Source: Apoda limacodes (taxonomy: Eukaryota; Arthropoda; Insecta; Lepidoptera; Limacodidae). From it: 64,000 nt of DNA. Positions 46,056 to 58,479 of the stretch are shown piece after piece. The DNA is taken from positions 18,313,901 to 18,377,900 of the forward strand of contig OX291549.1 of assembly GCA_946406115.1 (NCBI GenBank), given 5' to 3'. The translations under genes and the position numbers were made by a program. Within the stretch, counting starts at the first letter, position 1. Each line of letters begins with the position of its first letter. The notes beneath the pieces are model-generated. The model had not been told where the DNA came from. It did no database searches and worked only from the letters and a program-made list of their open reading frames with translations.

Positions 46056-46430
46056 TAAGGTGGCACACGAGCTAACAGTCCGACTGATGGGAAGCGGTCA
46101 CCGCAGCCTATGGACGCTTACAACACCAGTGTGCTTAGTGTGAGTTTTTGCGTATTCGTAACTCTACTATCGCGTTTGCGTATTCATTAAAAGTCCTATG
46201 ATAAAAAACCGTCTCGAAACACGTCAGCTCGAGGGGCTCCTATAATTCCATACATGTATTTCGTTGACGCGAATGCTATAGTAGGGTTAAAAACTCACAC
46301 TAGGCACATGATAACCCATATCACTTGCGCGTTGACGATCCTTAACTTAACTTCTTTCTTGAAGAACCCCATATTGTAGTTCTTAGAGAAAACGCTGGTC
46401 CCTGTTCATTCCACAACCTAAGCGTTCGCG
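46056..46430 (-). pseudogene. old LINE 3' fragment (copy 5), interrupted by a MITE
   Basis: 46056-46129 and 46318-46430 match the 3' UTR and last codons of the 5026-7235 LINE, with about 15-20 percent divergence by eye. The break falls in the CAACACCAG/TATCACTTGCGCG region and is occupied by the MITE at 46130-46308. Confidence 0.82.
46130..46308. mobile_element. 179-bp MITE nested in a LINE fragment
   Basis: The ends TGTGCTTAGTGTGAGTTTTT and, in reverse complement, TGTGCCTAGTGTGAGTTTTT are 20-bp inverted repeats with one mismatch. GCGTTTGCGTATTCATT and the GCGAATGC region form weaker internal inversions. Superfamily not assigned; target duplication unclear. Confidence 0.8.
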
Positions 46431-48524
46431 TTGTTAAATGTAGATGAATGGTTCAAGGATGTAATAATGGTGTGTCTCAAAAATTTTTATGCCAATTACA
46501 CATTTTTTTAGCGAGAATAGGCACATTGAAGCAAGAACTTTAAATATATTTTGATCAAATTTTAGTAAGGACGCACGGACATACAACTTTAAGGGTTCCG
46601 TTTTAACTATATGCCTACGGAACCTTAAAAAGTTTTTTTTAACCAAAAAGTAAATAGGGAATTTTTTTTTTTGTCGGAATAAGTTTTAGTTCAGTTAGAA
46701 ATAGTACACGCAGTTGTCGCCGGAATTCAGTCACGGAAACTCCTTGAATATTTGGGATATAAATTTTATGTTATTTTCCGTTTCTTCATTCATGTTGCGT
46801 TGTGAAAATACATAATATTACATTAATATGATTTAATTATTTTAATTGCTAGATTTTGCCTGCGGCTGAGCCCGCGCTAAATTCGTTTATTAATTGGCTT
46901 TGGCAAGTACTTGTTTACCACAAGACATCTACAGTCTTCTACCTTAAAATAGAGCTTTATTATACTAGATTTTCTTATATAAAAACAATAAATATAAAAT
47001 AAAACGGTACCTATACAAGTTTTCAGATATGCGCAATAATACTCAGTCTACGGAACCCTAAATCGAAAATCTTTTTGAATCCTAGATTTTTTCTAGTAAA
47101 AAAATTAATTGACGATTTTTAGTATAGCTTGCAAGCCTGCTTATATTTAAATATTATTATTTAAAGGTTACAAATATATGGTTAACGATTGTAACAAAAA
47201 AAAACCTTTCTACCTAAGGCAAGCGGCTGCAAACACAAGTAATAACACAGGGCAACAAGGTTTTATTGCTCCCAATATATGCCTTATAATTAGGGTTTCC
47301 ATACGTCACGTATAAACGGGACTATCACCATATTTGAGAACCTTGTTCCGTATTACTATTTTGTAGCGTTTTTCGTTAAAATACGCTTATGCAGCAATAC
47401 GACGCAAATCAATTTATTAAAAAAAATGTATTGAATGGCACTAAAATATAGTTCTTTTTAAACTTATAGCTAATCTCAATATCTATCACCTTAAATTTCC
47501 CGTATCAGTTTCCAATTTAAACACAAAAATTTAAATATTAGGATAAACACCAAGAAAAGTTATCGTTAACTCAAATTTTAGAGATAAATGCGATCAAATT
47601 GTCAAAAATTGACGATTTTGGTAATTTTTATTAGGATTTTGTTTTTGTCAAAAAAAAAATTGTGTCTATTTCTAATAATATAACAGTAAAGTAGAACTCT
47701 TATATTTCTTAATGTGTTAAATTGGTACGGTTAGTTTTATTTTTACTGAAGTTATCAATTTTTACCAAAATAGTTTCTTTTCATACGAATTACTTTAGGC
47801 ATCATAGTACATACTTGGAGCGATGAGAAAATATGAAATGCTTTCAACTTAGCGATGGAAAATCGTAGAAGTCTATTGAATAAATAATTTTGAAGCACTA
47901 AATTTAAACTTTATTGTGACTGTTAATAATAAAAGAAAAAAAGTAGTTTAGAAATAAATCTTAAATATGAATAAAATCGTGCTTATTGCACTATTTAACC
48001 TAATTTTTATTAAAAATCAGGTACAAATGAAAAAAATTCAAGGCTGGATTTTTATTTAAAATGTAAAATTGTAAAAGAATCCATGCCGGCCGCTTAAGCC
48101 GGCAACTAATAAAACGCTTTATTTTGTTGACCTGTGTAATTGCTGGCAATTTCTTTCTCATATCAAATTTATATTTTCCACAATTACATTCTGGCTGAAT
48201 TTAAATATTATCTCAGTTCCTTACACAGAAACAGGAAAGATTTTTGGAATAAATTGATGATTACTTAACTTGGGTACGTAAACGAAATAAGCAGGAAAGT
48301 GTTTGCGGCTAACAGCTTTGAAGATTTCGAAACTTCCAGATAGTTTCCACTTGTTTTGCCACACAATAAGTTCAGTATGCGGCTGGAGGATTAAAATAGT
48401 TTGTTGTTTCCTAACATACCAACCTATAGTAGCTTCTGTGTATATGCACAGAACTGCCTACTCTCGGTCGCTCTGTGAAACAAGTGCAATAATATACTGT
48501 TTTTGATATATGTATATACATATA
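46431..48524. other. AT-rich non-coding DNA with repeat scraps
   Basis: 46590-46625 carries the AGGGTTCCGTT...ACGGAACC repeat ending. 46850-46910 carries a minus-strand Helitron 3' end remnant (ATTTTGCCTGCGGCTGAGCC). No gene is seen. Confidence 0.5.
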
Positions 48525-48715
48525 TAAGCTTTTGCCCGTGGTTCCGACTGCGCTAAATTCGTTAATCGGCGGGGAAGTCTGCTGCATGCAGCAAACTATA
48601 GCTACAGCAATAATTCCTCCTCGTGGGATTTACAGTTATGCCTGCATAAACTTTTGAATTTTTCGGGATATTGAGCAACTCTGTAAATATCCCTGTGCTA
48701 TCTATGTACTTGACT
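48525..48715 (-). mobile_element. Helitron-like 3' fragment
   Basis: AGCTTTTGCCCGTGGTTCCG and GCTAAATTCGTTAATCGGCG follow the reverse Helitron 3' pattern seen at 41393 and 56038. The copy ends where the LINE sequence begins. Confidence 0.5.
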
Positions 48716-49540
48716 AAACGAAAAATGCTACTAGATGATATTTGTTTAGTAAGTGACTGGTCTCATGACATGGGATTAGTTAAATAAACAAAAAACAAAA
48801 CTACTACACATTCGTTCATGTCATAACCATCCTATTTATAATCCAAGAATAATAGTCTGTCTGACTGTCAGCCATTGTCAATGCGAACCTTTAGAGCAAG
48901 TCGATAAACAAATGTACCTGGGTCTAGTAATAGATAACAGATTAACTTGGGGGCCGCACATAGAATTAATATGTAAAAAATTACGCGTATTACTTGCTAA
49001 GTTTTACATAATCAGATCAAATATCCCTTACACGGTTTTATTATCTATGTACAATGCGCTAGTAGAATCATTTGAATCTTTTGGCCTGACAAGCTATGGA
49101 CGAACCTTTAAAACCTACCTAAATCGAATATACAATTTGCAAGTTAAAATACTAAAAATAATTATAAGTAAAAAAAATAAAGAAAGAAATTACGCCAGCG
49201 AAACTGCTCTCTTCAGCTACTGCAAACTTCTTTCTATACACTACAAAATCAACCATCAAATAGTAGTAGAAAATTTTAAAAATATAGCAACATTACCTAC
49301 AGTGCAATTTAAAATTGCTACTAGGCATAACAATAAGAAAATAAAGACGTCACAATTTAAGAATTTTTATGGTGATAGTAGTATAAATAACTCTATAGCA
49401 AAAATAATCAATGATATACCTGAACATATAAAAAGCACACTAACAGAAAAAAATGTCAAATACAAGCAAAAAAAATTTTACCTCGAACAAATAAAAAAAA
49501 ACTTGCTCACAATGTGACATACGGACAGAATAACAAAAGC
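48716..49540 (+). pseudogene. LINE reverse transcriptase, thumb and C-terminal part
   Basis: The 201-codon open frame 48912-49517 begins MYLGLVIDNRLTWGPHI. This is the conserved thumb segment that follows the RT palm in CR1/Jockey-group LINEs. The same frame extends upstream without a start (KTKLLHIRS-like, then EPLEQVDKQ). After a frameshift at about 48780 it joins LLDDICLVSDWSHDMGLVK, the segment just before it. The catalytic palm is missing. The C-terminus is Lys/Asn-rich and unlike the 5026-7235 family, so this is a different LINE. The frame may be open simply because the copy is fairly young. Confidence 0.75.
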
Positions 49541-50870
49541 ACGGACAGACTTGACGAAATGAAAAGGTTTTCGTTTTCACTATTTAGCTAAGGAACCCTT
49601 ATTGTGTAGTAAGAATGTAATACATTAATATGCATTAAAGAAAATAAACAAATTACGTTCCTACCTATGACATACTTTTTTACTACTTTACAATCCGCCT
49701 GTATATAAAATGATCCACTCTAAACCTGACTCAAAATCTCTATGCAAATCTTGTAAACATAACCTCACTTTACTTAATGTTAACTTTTTCTGGTAATTTA
49801 ATCATAAATCATTAAAAAATTTGGAAAATCCAAAAGTGCACGCCTCATAGCGGTCATTCACATTTTAAAAAAAAATGTAAAACAAAAACTCCAGTTTTTT
49901 AAAATAAAATAACAAATAAGGTGAGGAAAAAATATACTATAAAATAAAAATAAAAATATATATATAGATATACAGTATACAGTGGTATATTAGTTTTTTA
50001 TAAATTATAATTAAACGACAGTACTTAGAACGCTAATATTAACTAGGAATCAGCACAGTGTAATACTTTATATATTAAAAACAAAAGTATTCCGGTAAGA
50101 TGAATTTTTCGACCAATTTCTCTACCACATACATGGTCACATAAACACAGACTCACGGACGTCCAAGAATGATTAGTTTTAATGTTATTATTTATTATAT
50201 TAAACAAATTAATTGTTTATAAAATGTACCATATGTGCTAGACAGATTATTTAACTTCATATTAGTGCACTCATATTATCCTGTAAGTGTTATATTAAAA
50301 AAAAAAACGTCATTTAAGTTTCGAAAGACTGGGTTTTTTGACATGTCGAGAGTAGAGCACTACCTCACCGCTCCGCTTATGAGGCGTGCAATACTTACAT
50401 GATTACCTTAATTGTCACATTCTTTAACTGGTTTTCAAATCACGACACTTATTAAACATAAAATCTACAAAATTTCAAATTTACAATGATAAATATTATA
50501 CGTATTTATGTATATGTTGCATAGACTAACAAAGCGAAAGACGCGCGTCAAGGTCATTTTTGTTTACACGAATTGCAAACAGATTCTGAGTCCGGTTTGA
50601 AGTCGTAAATAACCTTGTAACCGGTTTTCATAATCACATCAACCTAGCTAAAAGTAAATTCCGATGCTAGGAGTGATAAGTAATTTAGCTATGCATCTAG
50701 CGACAGCTTGCTGCTATTCAAAGTCTGAAATGGGTAGGTTAGTATTAGTTTTAAATATGTAAGATTTGTATATTGAATAAAGACCGTTGTAGTGTATTTT
50801 TCGCCACGAAAATATTGTTTTTTCTTAGCTATTTTTATGGTTTTTGGTTTATTTATAGTGAGGGTTTTTT
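49541..50870. other. AT-rich non-coding DNA, nothing recognised
   Basis: No supported feature beyond simple AT runs (about 49955-49975). Confidence 0.5.
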
Positions 50871-51149
50871 GAAGTAAAAACTTCTTTAGCGGCGTTGTGC
50901 ACTTTTTTTGGTATGGGTAAAAAATGATAAACTCGCGTCAGGTCACGTGTCCTAATCGTGGAAATTCGTAAGACGGAAACCGTAATGCCACGCCTATTAT
51001 AATTTTTATTGAAGTGAAAACTTCTTTAGCGGCGTTGTGCACTTTTTTTGGTATGGGTAAAAATGATAAACTCGCGTCAGGTCACGTGTCCTAATCGTGG
51101 AAAATCGTAAGACGGAAACCGTAATGCCACGCCTATTATAATTTTTATT
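50871..51149. repeat. 140-bp tandem duplication
   Basis: GAAGTAAAAACTTCTTTAGC ... CGCCTATTATAATTTTTATT at 50871-51010 is repeated at 51011-51149. Two substitutions (GTAAAA/GTGAAA, GGAAATTC/GGAAAATC) and one missing A separate the copies. It is non-coding and recent. Confidence 0.93.
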
Positions 51150-52235
51150 TTTAGTATTCGCGATTATGAGTAGTACAGGGAGGTTGGATATGGAATTTTA
51201 ATTCTATGAGAGATTGCGATGTCAAATATACTACGTCAAAAAAGTAAATAAACAAACATTATTATTTCTTGACAATGTCAAAGACATGTCTTGTGACATA
51301 TTTGAGTGTTAAGCGCGAATCGTGTGTACAGGTTTTCACTTCTGCCGGCACTCCCGGAGTGCAACTCGTTTTTTTTTTTGGTGATGGGTGTGACTGATCA
51401 GTATCGAGACAAATCCTTGCAAGGATTTTGCGATACTGTTCGCATAAATAATTTGTAAAAAATATGTAAAATATATATATATAAAAAAAAACGTTTTACG
51501 TGGAGTTATCTAATTACTGATGTTAATTTTCGATGAACCTATATTTGTACTGATCTAGGCTTTCTACGGACCTATCCATGCACTGATCTTTGGTTTTTAT
51601 GAAAATGACTAAAAAACTTTTATATTAATAACATTAAGTATGGATACCACTTAAAGTAATAAACATCCAGAGGTCCGTCTGATACAGTTATCGTACCGTA
51701 CCGTTTATAGATACTAGTGTCAGTAGTGTCATACGTATAAGAGACTGTTATTTCTTATAGGTGTGCTTGTATAAAGGAAAAGCCAAAATGAGTTTATGAC
51801 AGTGTATTTTTATTTCATTCCTCATATTTTAGAATGCATTACTATACAGATATTTTGAATACATTACTATATCACAGAAGGTTACATTAAAATGAAGACT
51901 ATAAAGTCGATATTTTGACTATTAAAATTACATTGACATGCTGTAAAAAGGCAACACAGACCTTTTCCCAATCTCACAACGATCTTAGGCTTCCCGCTAG
52001 CGAAACTAAGGAAGGCAATGACATATCGCTGATGTTTTTTGATGCCACATGAGTAGATCGAATTCCTTAACTATTATATGCAATTATCATAGCATTTCCG
52101 AATTTCGACTTGCGTTCAAATGGCTTCATATAATAGCTTTCGCTGGTTTTCTCTTGTTTAGAGTTCTGTTTTATTCATATGTGTCATTATAAAAACCATT
52201 AAAAGATTCTATTATAATTAGCTTAATCATTTCAG
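51150..52235. other. non-coding DNA, nothing recognised
   Basis: No supported feature. Confidence 0.5.
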
Positions 52236-52990
52236 TTATTGCTCTCTATCTTTAATGAATGCTTTGATAATGGTGTATGCCCAGAACTTATAAAATGGAG
52301 TAAATTGATACTGCTTTTTAAATCCGGTGACAAAGATCCCCAAAATTTTAGACTAATATCTGTTCTATCCATCTTTAGTTACTTATTTGAAACAATTTTA
52401 CTCAGTCATTTGCTTTCACATTTTAGTATACAGGAGCTTGTACATTACAGTCAATTCGATTTTACCAAGGGAAGCTCAACTGCGCTGATGCTGGAGCCTT
52501 GCTAATGGAGCATATTCTCTCAACATGGGAGAGTTCCAAAGATGTAGCTGGGGTTTGCTGTAAGCTATCGACGGTATTTCGTTGTGTCAATCATCATAAG
52601 TTGTTAGCCAAATAAAAATATTATGGTGTAAGACGTAAAGCTCTTGAACTTATAGAAGCATACTTAAGTAATATAATTCAGAAAGTGGTTATAAATGGTG
52701 CAAAATCTCAGGGATTTGTAGTGAAATTAGGTGTATCACAAGGGTCAATATTAGGGCCTTACTTGTTTTTAGTATATATAAATGACTTACCCTTTATGGT
52801 GCAAAAATTTGAAAAGATTCTATTATTTGTGGACATGCATTAAATAATGAAATATTAGATTTAGTTGTTAAAATTGATTTTTTAGGTAGGCAAGGATATT
52901 ATAATGTAGATGAATATTTGAATGACAAAATTGTATGGTCTAGTATAATTCAAAATTAATCTTAGATTTTCTTTTCAAACTTACCTCCTC
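52236..52990 (+). pseudogene. LINE reverse transcriptase, fingers and palm, YADD lost
   Basis: The open frame 52239-52505 starts MLSIFNECFDNGVCPEL and includes LFKSGDKDPQNFRLISVL (fingers) and QFDFTKGSST. In other frames the relic continues with EAYLSN and QKVVINGAKSQGF, then GVSQGSILGPYLFLVYINDL from 52730. Then KILLFVDMH replaces the catalytic YADD box, indicating a deletion. Several frame breaks make it inactive. It could belong to the same LINE clade as 48716-49540, which lacks exactly this part, but the two do not overlap, so I cannot prove that. Confidence 0.8.
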
Positions 52991-53720
52991 TCAGACAGAA
53001 TGGACAACATTGTAAACTGGGAGTAGTAAATAATTTACGTTTGAAAAGTTAAAGGAGCACTCTGAAGACCAATCTGTAACATAGGAATGTTATGATTTTG
53101 TCGTTAACTTTGTAGAGGTTGGTGTGCGAGCGACCACTATGTGCAATTTTCTACCTTAGGTTGCCTGCTTTGACTGAGGTTTTGGATTTGTGGTATGAAT
53201 GCATATGTATTTGAATAGATATTGTGTACTTGGCTTAGTTCCTGTATGGATGATTGGTAACAGGGTACATCCCGGAGTTTCTTGTCACTTCTTGTTCTCT
53301 TAGGCTACATTCCGAAGTGATGGTAGTGTAAAGAATGTGTGTTTGTTGCCAGGCTATTGTGTGGGAGCTGGGCCTCTTCCAGGAATGTGAAGTCTTTACT
53401 TTATCTTGTTATTTCCTAAAAGTGTATTTGTATATTTATATAGTTTTATGCATTTTAAATAATAACTCACAACTTTGACTATGAAGATATAGTTACTTTT
53501 TTTAAGTAATCCAAATATTTTGTAAATGTACGTACGAATCAAATAACTTAAAATATCTACTTGTTACTGAAATTTAAAACTAATGAACCAAATTCGTAAA
53601 ACACAAATAATAATACTCATTGTAAATAACTAATTACAAGTTTGTCTTCTTAATTATGTATTGAAAGTCAATTTACTTGACATAAATAAAATTAAGCAAT
53701 TTTTTTGTTCATGTTACTTT
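52991..53720. other. non-coding DNA, nothing recognised
   Basis: No supported feature. Confidence 0.5.
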
Positions 53721-53940
53721 TATTGTCTAAGATCTTAATTTAATATCTTTTAAATTTTAAAACCAGCCAGGGTTTTACAAATAAACTATAAATAAATATA
53801 TTATAATGACTTTATTCAGACTTAATTTTTTATTGTCTAACATCTTAATGTAATATCTTTTCAAATTATAAGCTAGTTGGTTTTCTAAATAGACTATAAA
53901 TAAATGAATATAAATATTTTAATGACTTTACTTTATTAAG
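53721..53940. repeat. diverged 110-bp tandem duplication
   Basis: TATTGTCTAAGATCTTAAT at 53721 and TATTGTCTAACATCTTAAT at 53831 open two units. These share ACTATAAATAAAT and AATGACTTTA blocks, with moderate divergence. Confidence 0.85.
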
Positions 53941-54359
53941 TCGACATACATTTACGACGGAGAATTTGTTATTTTACTTCGGAATCTTATATTGGATAAA
54001 GTGCCAAAACTTTACAAACAATTTCTCAGCGAAACATTATATACGCTTTCAAACAGTCTATCTAGGGACATCAAATTGCTTTTACAGGGGAAAGAATAAA
54101 TTTTCACTAAAGCAGTGAAAATTGAGATCTTTAAGATATATTATATACATACATATTTTTATTGCCTGTAGTATTGTCTGTCCGAGTATGATCATGGACT
54201 ACCAAAGACTATTTAATGTTAATAATTTAATTAATAAAAATAATTTAATTTCAATGAACTTGCTGTCTAATACTTGTCTGTTCGTTCGTACGTCTCTAAC
54301 TCAAAAACCGGATAAACAGACCTAAAATCTTACATACCTCCGAATATTAAATTAGAAAT

Positions 54360-55215
54360 TTCTCCCCGACGGGGGAAGAACGTCCCCCCCTTAGGCAACT
54401 CAGGGAGAGCTACGCGCGCTCGAAATCAAGCGTGACCCCCACCAGAGGGAGGAGAAGTGAGATGGAGAAGAGGGGGGAGAACCGCTTACCCTAGGAAGAG
54501 CCCCGATGCTTATACCTCCGAAAACAGCTGCCTTATCCCTGGATTTGCTGAGGGTCGCAAGCCACCTTTAGTGAGTTGCATAGCAAGCTGTGGTGCCGAT
54601 CACCGCAGTGTAGGAAACCTGGTACACCACAGTCCGGCACCATATGCTCCGGCTTCAAGAACACTGGGCAACAGTGTTTAAAAATCATCCTGTGTTTCCT
54701 GACATGGGGGTAACGGCTACCGCTAGGGATAGTAACCGTGGTGACGGTGATGTGCGTGGCGATTGGGTCACCCCACGCTAAAGCGTCCTAAGGGTACAGG
54801 GACGACAATTCCGCCCATCAAGATCATCCCCCAAAAATTTCACCATGGCAGTCGCCACTACATACGAACTCGAACCGACTCCTCAGCTCAGGCGTTAGTC
54901 GGTACAGGGCGATGTGAACAAATAAAAAGGTCCATCGGTCCACCGGAAGCCCTAAGCCCTTTACAGCATTTATCACAACCAGCATTGGGTTAAGCAATTG
55001 TACACGAAGACTGGGCACGTCCGAGATTGGAGGCAGGTATAGTAGAGCGCTGGCATGTGTGTGAACTGCCTTACACTTTCATATATCTTCCAGTGGCAAT
55101 TGCCGGATCACGTCTCGCGGCTCGCCAGACACAAAGGACAACAAATAAGCCAGCAATAGTCAAAATAACTGGGTTTCGCTACTGGAGAAGTGCTCTTACT
55201 AGTTTCTCGTATTGA
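54360..55215 (+). other. GC-rich island of unknown origin
   Basis: About 850 bases are strikingly richer in G and C than their flanks. The island starts CCCCGACGGGGGAAGAACG and contains TTAGGCAACTCAGGGAGAGC, GGTAACGGCTACCGCTAGGG and TAACCGTGGTGACGGTGATG. At 54842 CACCATGG is a good animal start context that opens MAVATTYELEPTPQL before a stop. No frame above 76 codons is present and none resembles a known protein. The most likely reading is the 5' leader and first codons of a retroelement inserted here; a processed RNA or a transferred segment is also possible. Confidence 0.55.
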
Positions 55216-56037
55216 TTCTCTGCATTTACTAGGTTTTTATTTTGGATGAAAAAGTATTGCAAGATGAGACTTAAATTTGACTCACTGTTAGTAAATTAAA
55301 TTATAGTGATACGGAAAACTTACACTGTAATTTGTATTTAACGCCAAAATGGTAGATGAAAGAAAAAATAGTACGAATTAAAAACAAAGTTAACACAAAA
55401 TCTAACTCTTAAAGTCCTTACTGAGTTGTCCACAATCTTCGTTCAGTTTACTGGGTCTCCAAATAGAGTAAAAGGGCGACAAACGCAACAGCGGTCGATG
55501 TCGATGTCGGCTTCCCTTTTTAACACATTAATGATCAGCGCGCTAGTTAATAATAGAAAAAGGGACCTGAAATCCTCTAGATATGAGATAAAATAATTAA
55601 ATCCAAATACTTGTTTTCACATTTGGACACAATAAAAATGTTCAAGATTATTTCCTCCAAAAATTTTTTTTTCAAGTCTTTATTTTTATCGCCTTTTCAT
55701 GACAGTAACTGCTCCAAGACTGAGTCAGAATTTTTCTACCACTTAAAACTAATAGTTATTTTGAAACTTTTCAACATTTGACCTCTTTATACAATTTTGG
55801 AATTTTATTGGTTCTTTGTCGATTAGCGATCGATTATGTGGCTGCGAAACGGACGTCGATTACCAATTAATATACCATTATAATATAAAATAATGAAACT
55901 CCTACAACTTAAAAACTAAAACGCTACAATATACAAACAATTAGAAATATTTTTTCAATGTTAGCAAGGGGCATAAAATGTGTCCTAATATAATTATACT
56001 AAAATTAGTCATCATATATGTCTCTCTACTTATTCTA
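55216..56037. other. non-coding DNA, nothing recognised
   Basis: No supported feature. Confidence 0.5.
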
Positions 56038-56480
56038 CAACTAGCTTCTGCCAGCGTCTTCGCCCGCCCTAAATTTCGTTATCGGCGTAGGTTCTTACGG
56101 CAACTCCTCAATTATAGAAAAAAAAACAAACAATCAAATCTTTCCTATTTAATGGCAAAATACATTCGTGTCTGTGAAACGGAAATACACATACAAAATT
56201 TCAACCCAATCGATCAAGCCGTTTAATAGTATACATACCAAAAGCAGCGCCACCTACCGGGTCCAATAGTATTTTTAAATCATTCAGAAAACCATCAAAA
56301 TACCCATATAAAATTTCAACCCAATCGGTTCAGCCGTTTAGAAGTTATGTGAAAAATGAAGTAATTACGTAATTAAGTAATTAGGAATGTACGTACGCAA
56401 GGATAATTCTTACTACCCGTTGTCCTATTACCCGTTTTCCCGTAGGAATGAAGCATTTTCCCGCGGTAAAAAGGAGGCTA
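56038..56480 (-). mobile_element. Helitron-like fragments
   Basis: ACTAGCTTCTGCCAGCGTCT, CGCCCGCCCTAAATTTCGTT and TTACGGCAACTCCTCAATTA match the minus-strand Helitron 3' end seen at 41393. Further on, CCCAATCGGTTCAGCCGTTT and TTACCCGTTTTCCCGTAGG are typical body segments. The 130-codon frame at 56387-56779 crosses the end of this repeat and is therefore not a gene. Confidence 0.55.
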
Positions 56481-58010
56481 TGATAATGTCGGCTTCTAAT
56501 GGTAAAAGAATTTTGTCGATTGATTTTGTCTGCAAAATCGATAACTACTTTATGGTTAAGACAACGAGAGGAACGTCTCTCTTTTTGTGCACGCAACAAA
56601 GTATGGCACTATCACGCATACTGACACTTAACCATCTGAAAATACCAAACTTGATAGATGTGATTCCAATAGCTGTCTATGAATGTCTAAGAACTATAAT
56701 ATACTACCAACTTAGCTACAACCTACAACACAGGGTAGCCAAATGCTATAAAAAGGTTTCAAGGAAAATACCCAAGTAATTTAGAATTATTTGCTCGCGG
56801 TCGTGGCCGGACAAATGGCGGAAGTAGAGACAATAAAGGTGTCTTAAACCGCCCTATACTAATATTTTGTTTAGCACCACGAATGAGGTCACAAAAAAAC
56901 TTTACGCAGCCAATATTATTTTACGATCTTTCCTTCGTTGTCTTAACCGACTTTAAAAAGTGTGTAGGTAGCTTTTTATGACGATGTTCATTTATTTTGT
57001 ATTGTTTCACTCGTTACTCGTACGTCACTAATTGTTAGTATCCCGAAACTATCCTCGTCTCTTTCTGAAAGTTATGCGATGAAATCCTTTATACATATGT
57101 ACGTATATTTATAACCCATCAAAAACATGAAAATGTAAAGTGTACCGCTGTCATCAGAAATTACTACTATTTGACTACTGAACACAGGCTGAAAAGTAAA
57201 AGGTCAATGTACGAAATTCTTTATGCTTCGCGTCCGTGCACTATGATACATGAAATTTTGCCATCTAACGATTACACCATTACTTTTAAATTGCTAAGCC
57301 ACTTTTTAAAATTTTCATCGAGATTGCTTAGCTAGAGCCTAAATGCATATCACATGTTTTAGAATTACGCGGCTAAGCGAACGACACGTTATAATAATGA
57401 TCTTTGGCAGAAACCATAAATCAACAAATAAATTATATATTTGATTGATATAAATCAAAGGCAAATGAAATTAATATTTAAAAAGCATTTAATTAAGTCT
57501 ACCTTCTATTACGTTAACTGTTTATAATTTAATTTTAAGTCACTTATTCAAATAGTCTAGAAACTGGGATTACGCATCTATTAAGTAATTATAAAGGACT
57601 TCATTTTATTTTCAACTATAGTATTTAATTCACAGAATGTAATATTATAAAGAGGTTTCTTTGGCGAAGTAAATTCCAAAAGCCTTTTACGACTTGGCTG
57701 GCCATTGTTGCTAAAGTTGTGACAATTATAACAGAGCCTGTATTAGTAACAGTAGAATATAAATAGGTTAATCAAGTATTTATCGCTATGCCAAGAATAA
57801 CTTTTGTATTAGACAATCATATTCCCGCAATTTTGTCCGCGTACACTTTTAAAAATTTAAAAAGGTAAACTGTTTATCATTTTACCGACAAAAATATCGG
57901 AATTCTTATACGAATTTATATCTCTTACTAGCTGACCCTGATGAACTTTGTTTCTCGTTTTTTAAACAATTGCCGCACCATTTATTTTAAAATGGTTACT
58001 CTAATGAACT
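56481..58010. other. non-coding DNA, nothing recognised
   Basis: No supported feature. Confidence 0.5.
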
Positions 58011-58100
58011 TAAACCTTCCCTGGCGTGTGCACAACAATTTTTCATTATAATCGGTTTACCCTTAGTGTGCGAGTCCGACTCGCACTTGACCCTTTTTTC
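58011..58100 (-). repeat. single copy of the 105-bp unit of the 44216 array
   Basis: Reverse-oriented TTTCATTATAATCGGTTTAC, CCTTAGTGTGCGAGTCCGAC and TCGCACTTGACCC match the unit of the array. Confidence 0.75.
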
Positions 58101-58479
58101 CTTACATATAACTCATGGTCTAACAATAACGAAAACAACAAAAAAAGAAATATCCAAATCGGTCCAGACTTTCTCGAGTTTTTTTGGAACTAACGCACGT
58201 CAATTGATTTTTATATAAACTATAAATTTCGCCCTCTAGAAGATGATTTTCCAAAAACTGTAAAACATGTTAATTTCAGTTATTCAAAAATACCGACCAA
58301 AAGTCTCTACACCCAGTAGATCGGGGCGTGCGTTGATATATCAGTCAGTCAGTTAGTGAGTCAGTTTATTATTTTATCCTTATACCAAAGTACGTACGTG
58401 CCAGTAAGTAGGCGTCTATACTATATAGCATACTATTGGAAATAGCATACTATTAAAATATGCCCGTGGGGATGAATAT

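Noticed and set aside
56387..56779. 130-codon plus frame as a host gene
   Set aside because: Its first part overlaps a Helitron-like dispersed repeat and the frame has no domain signature.
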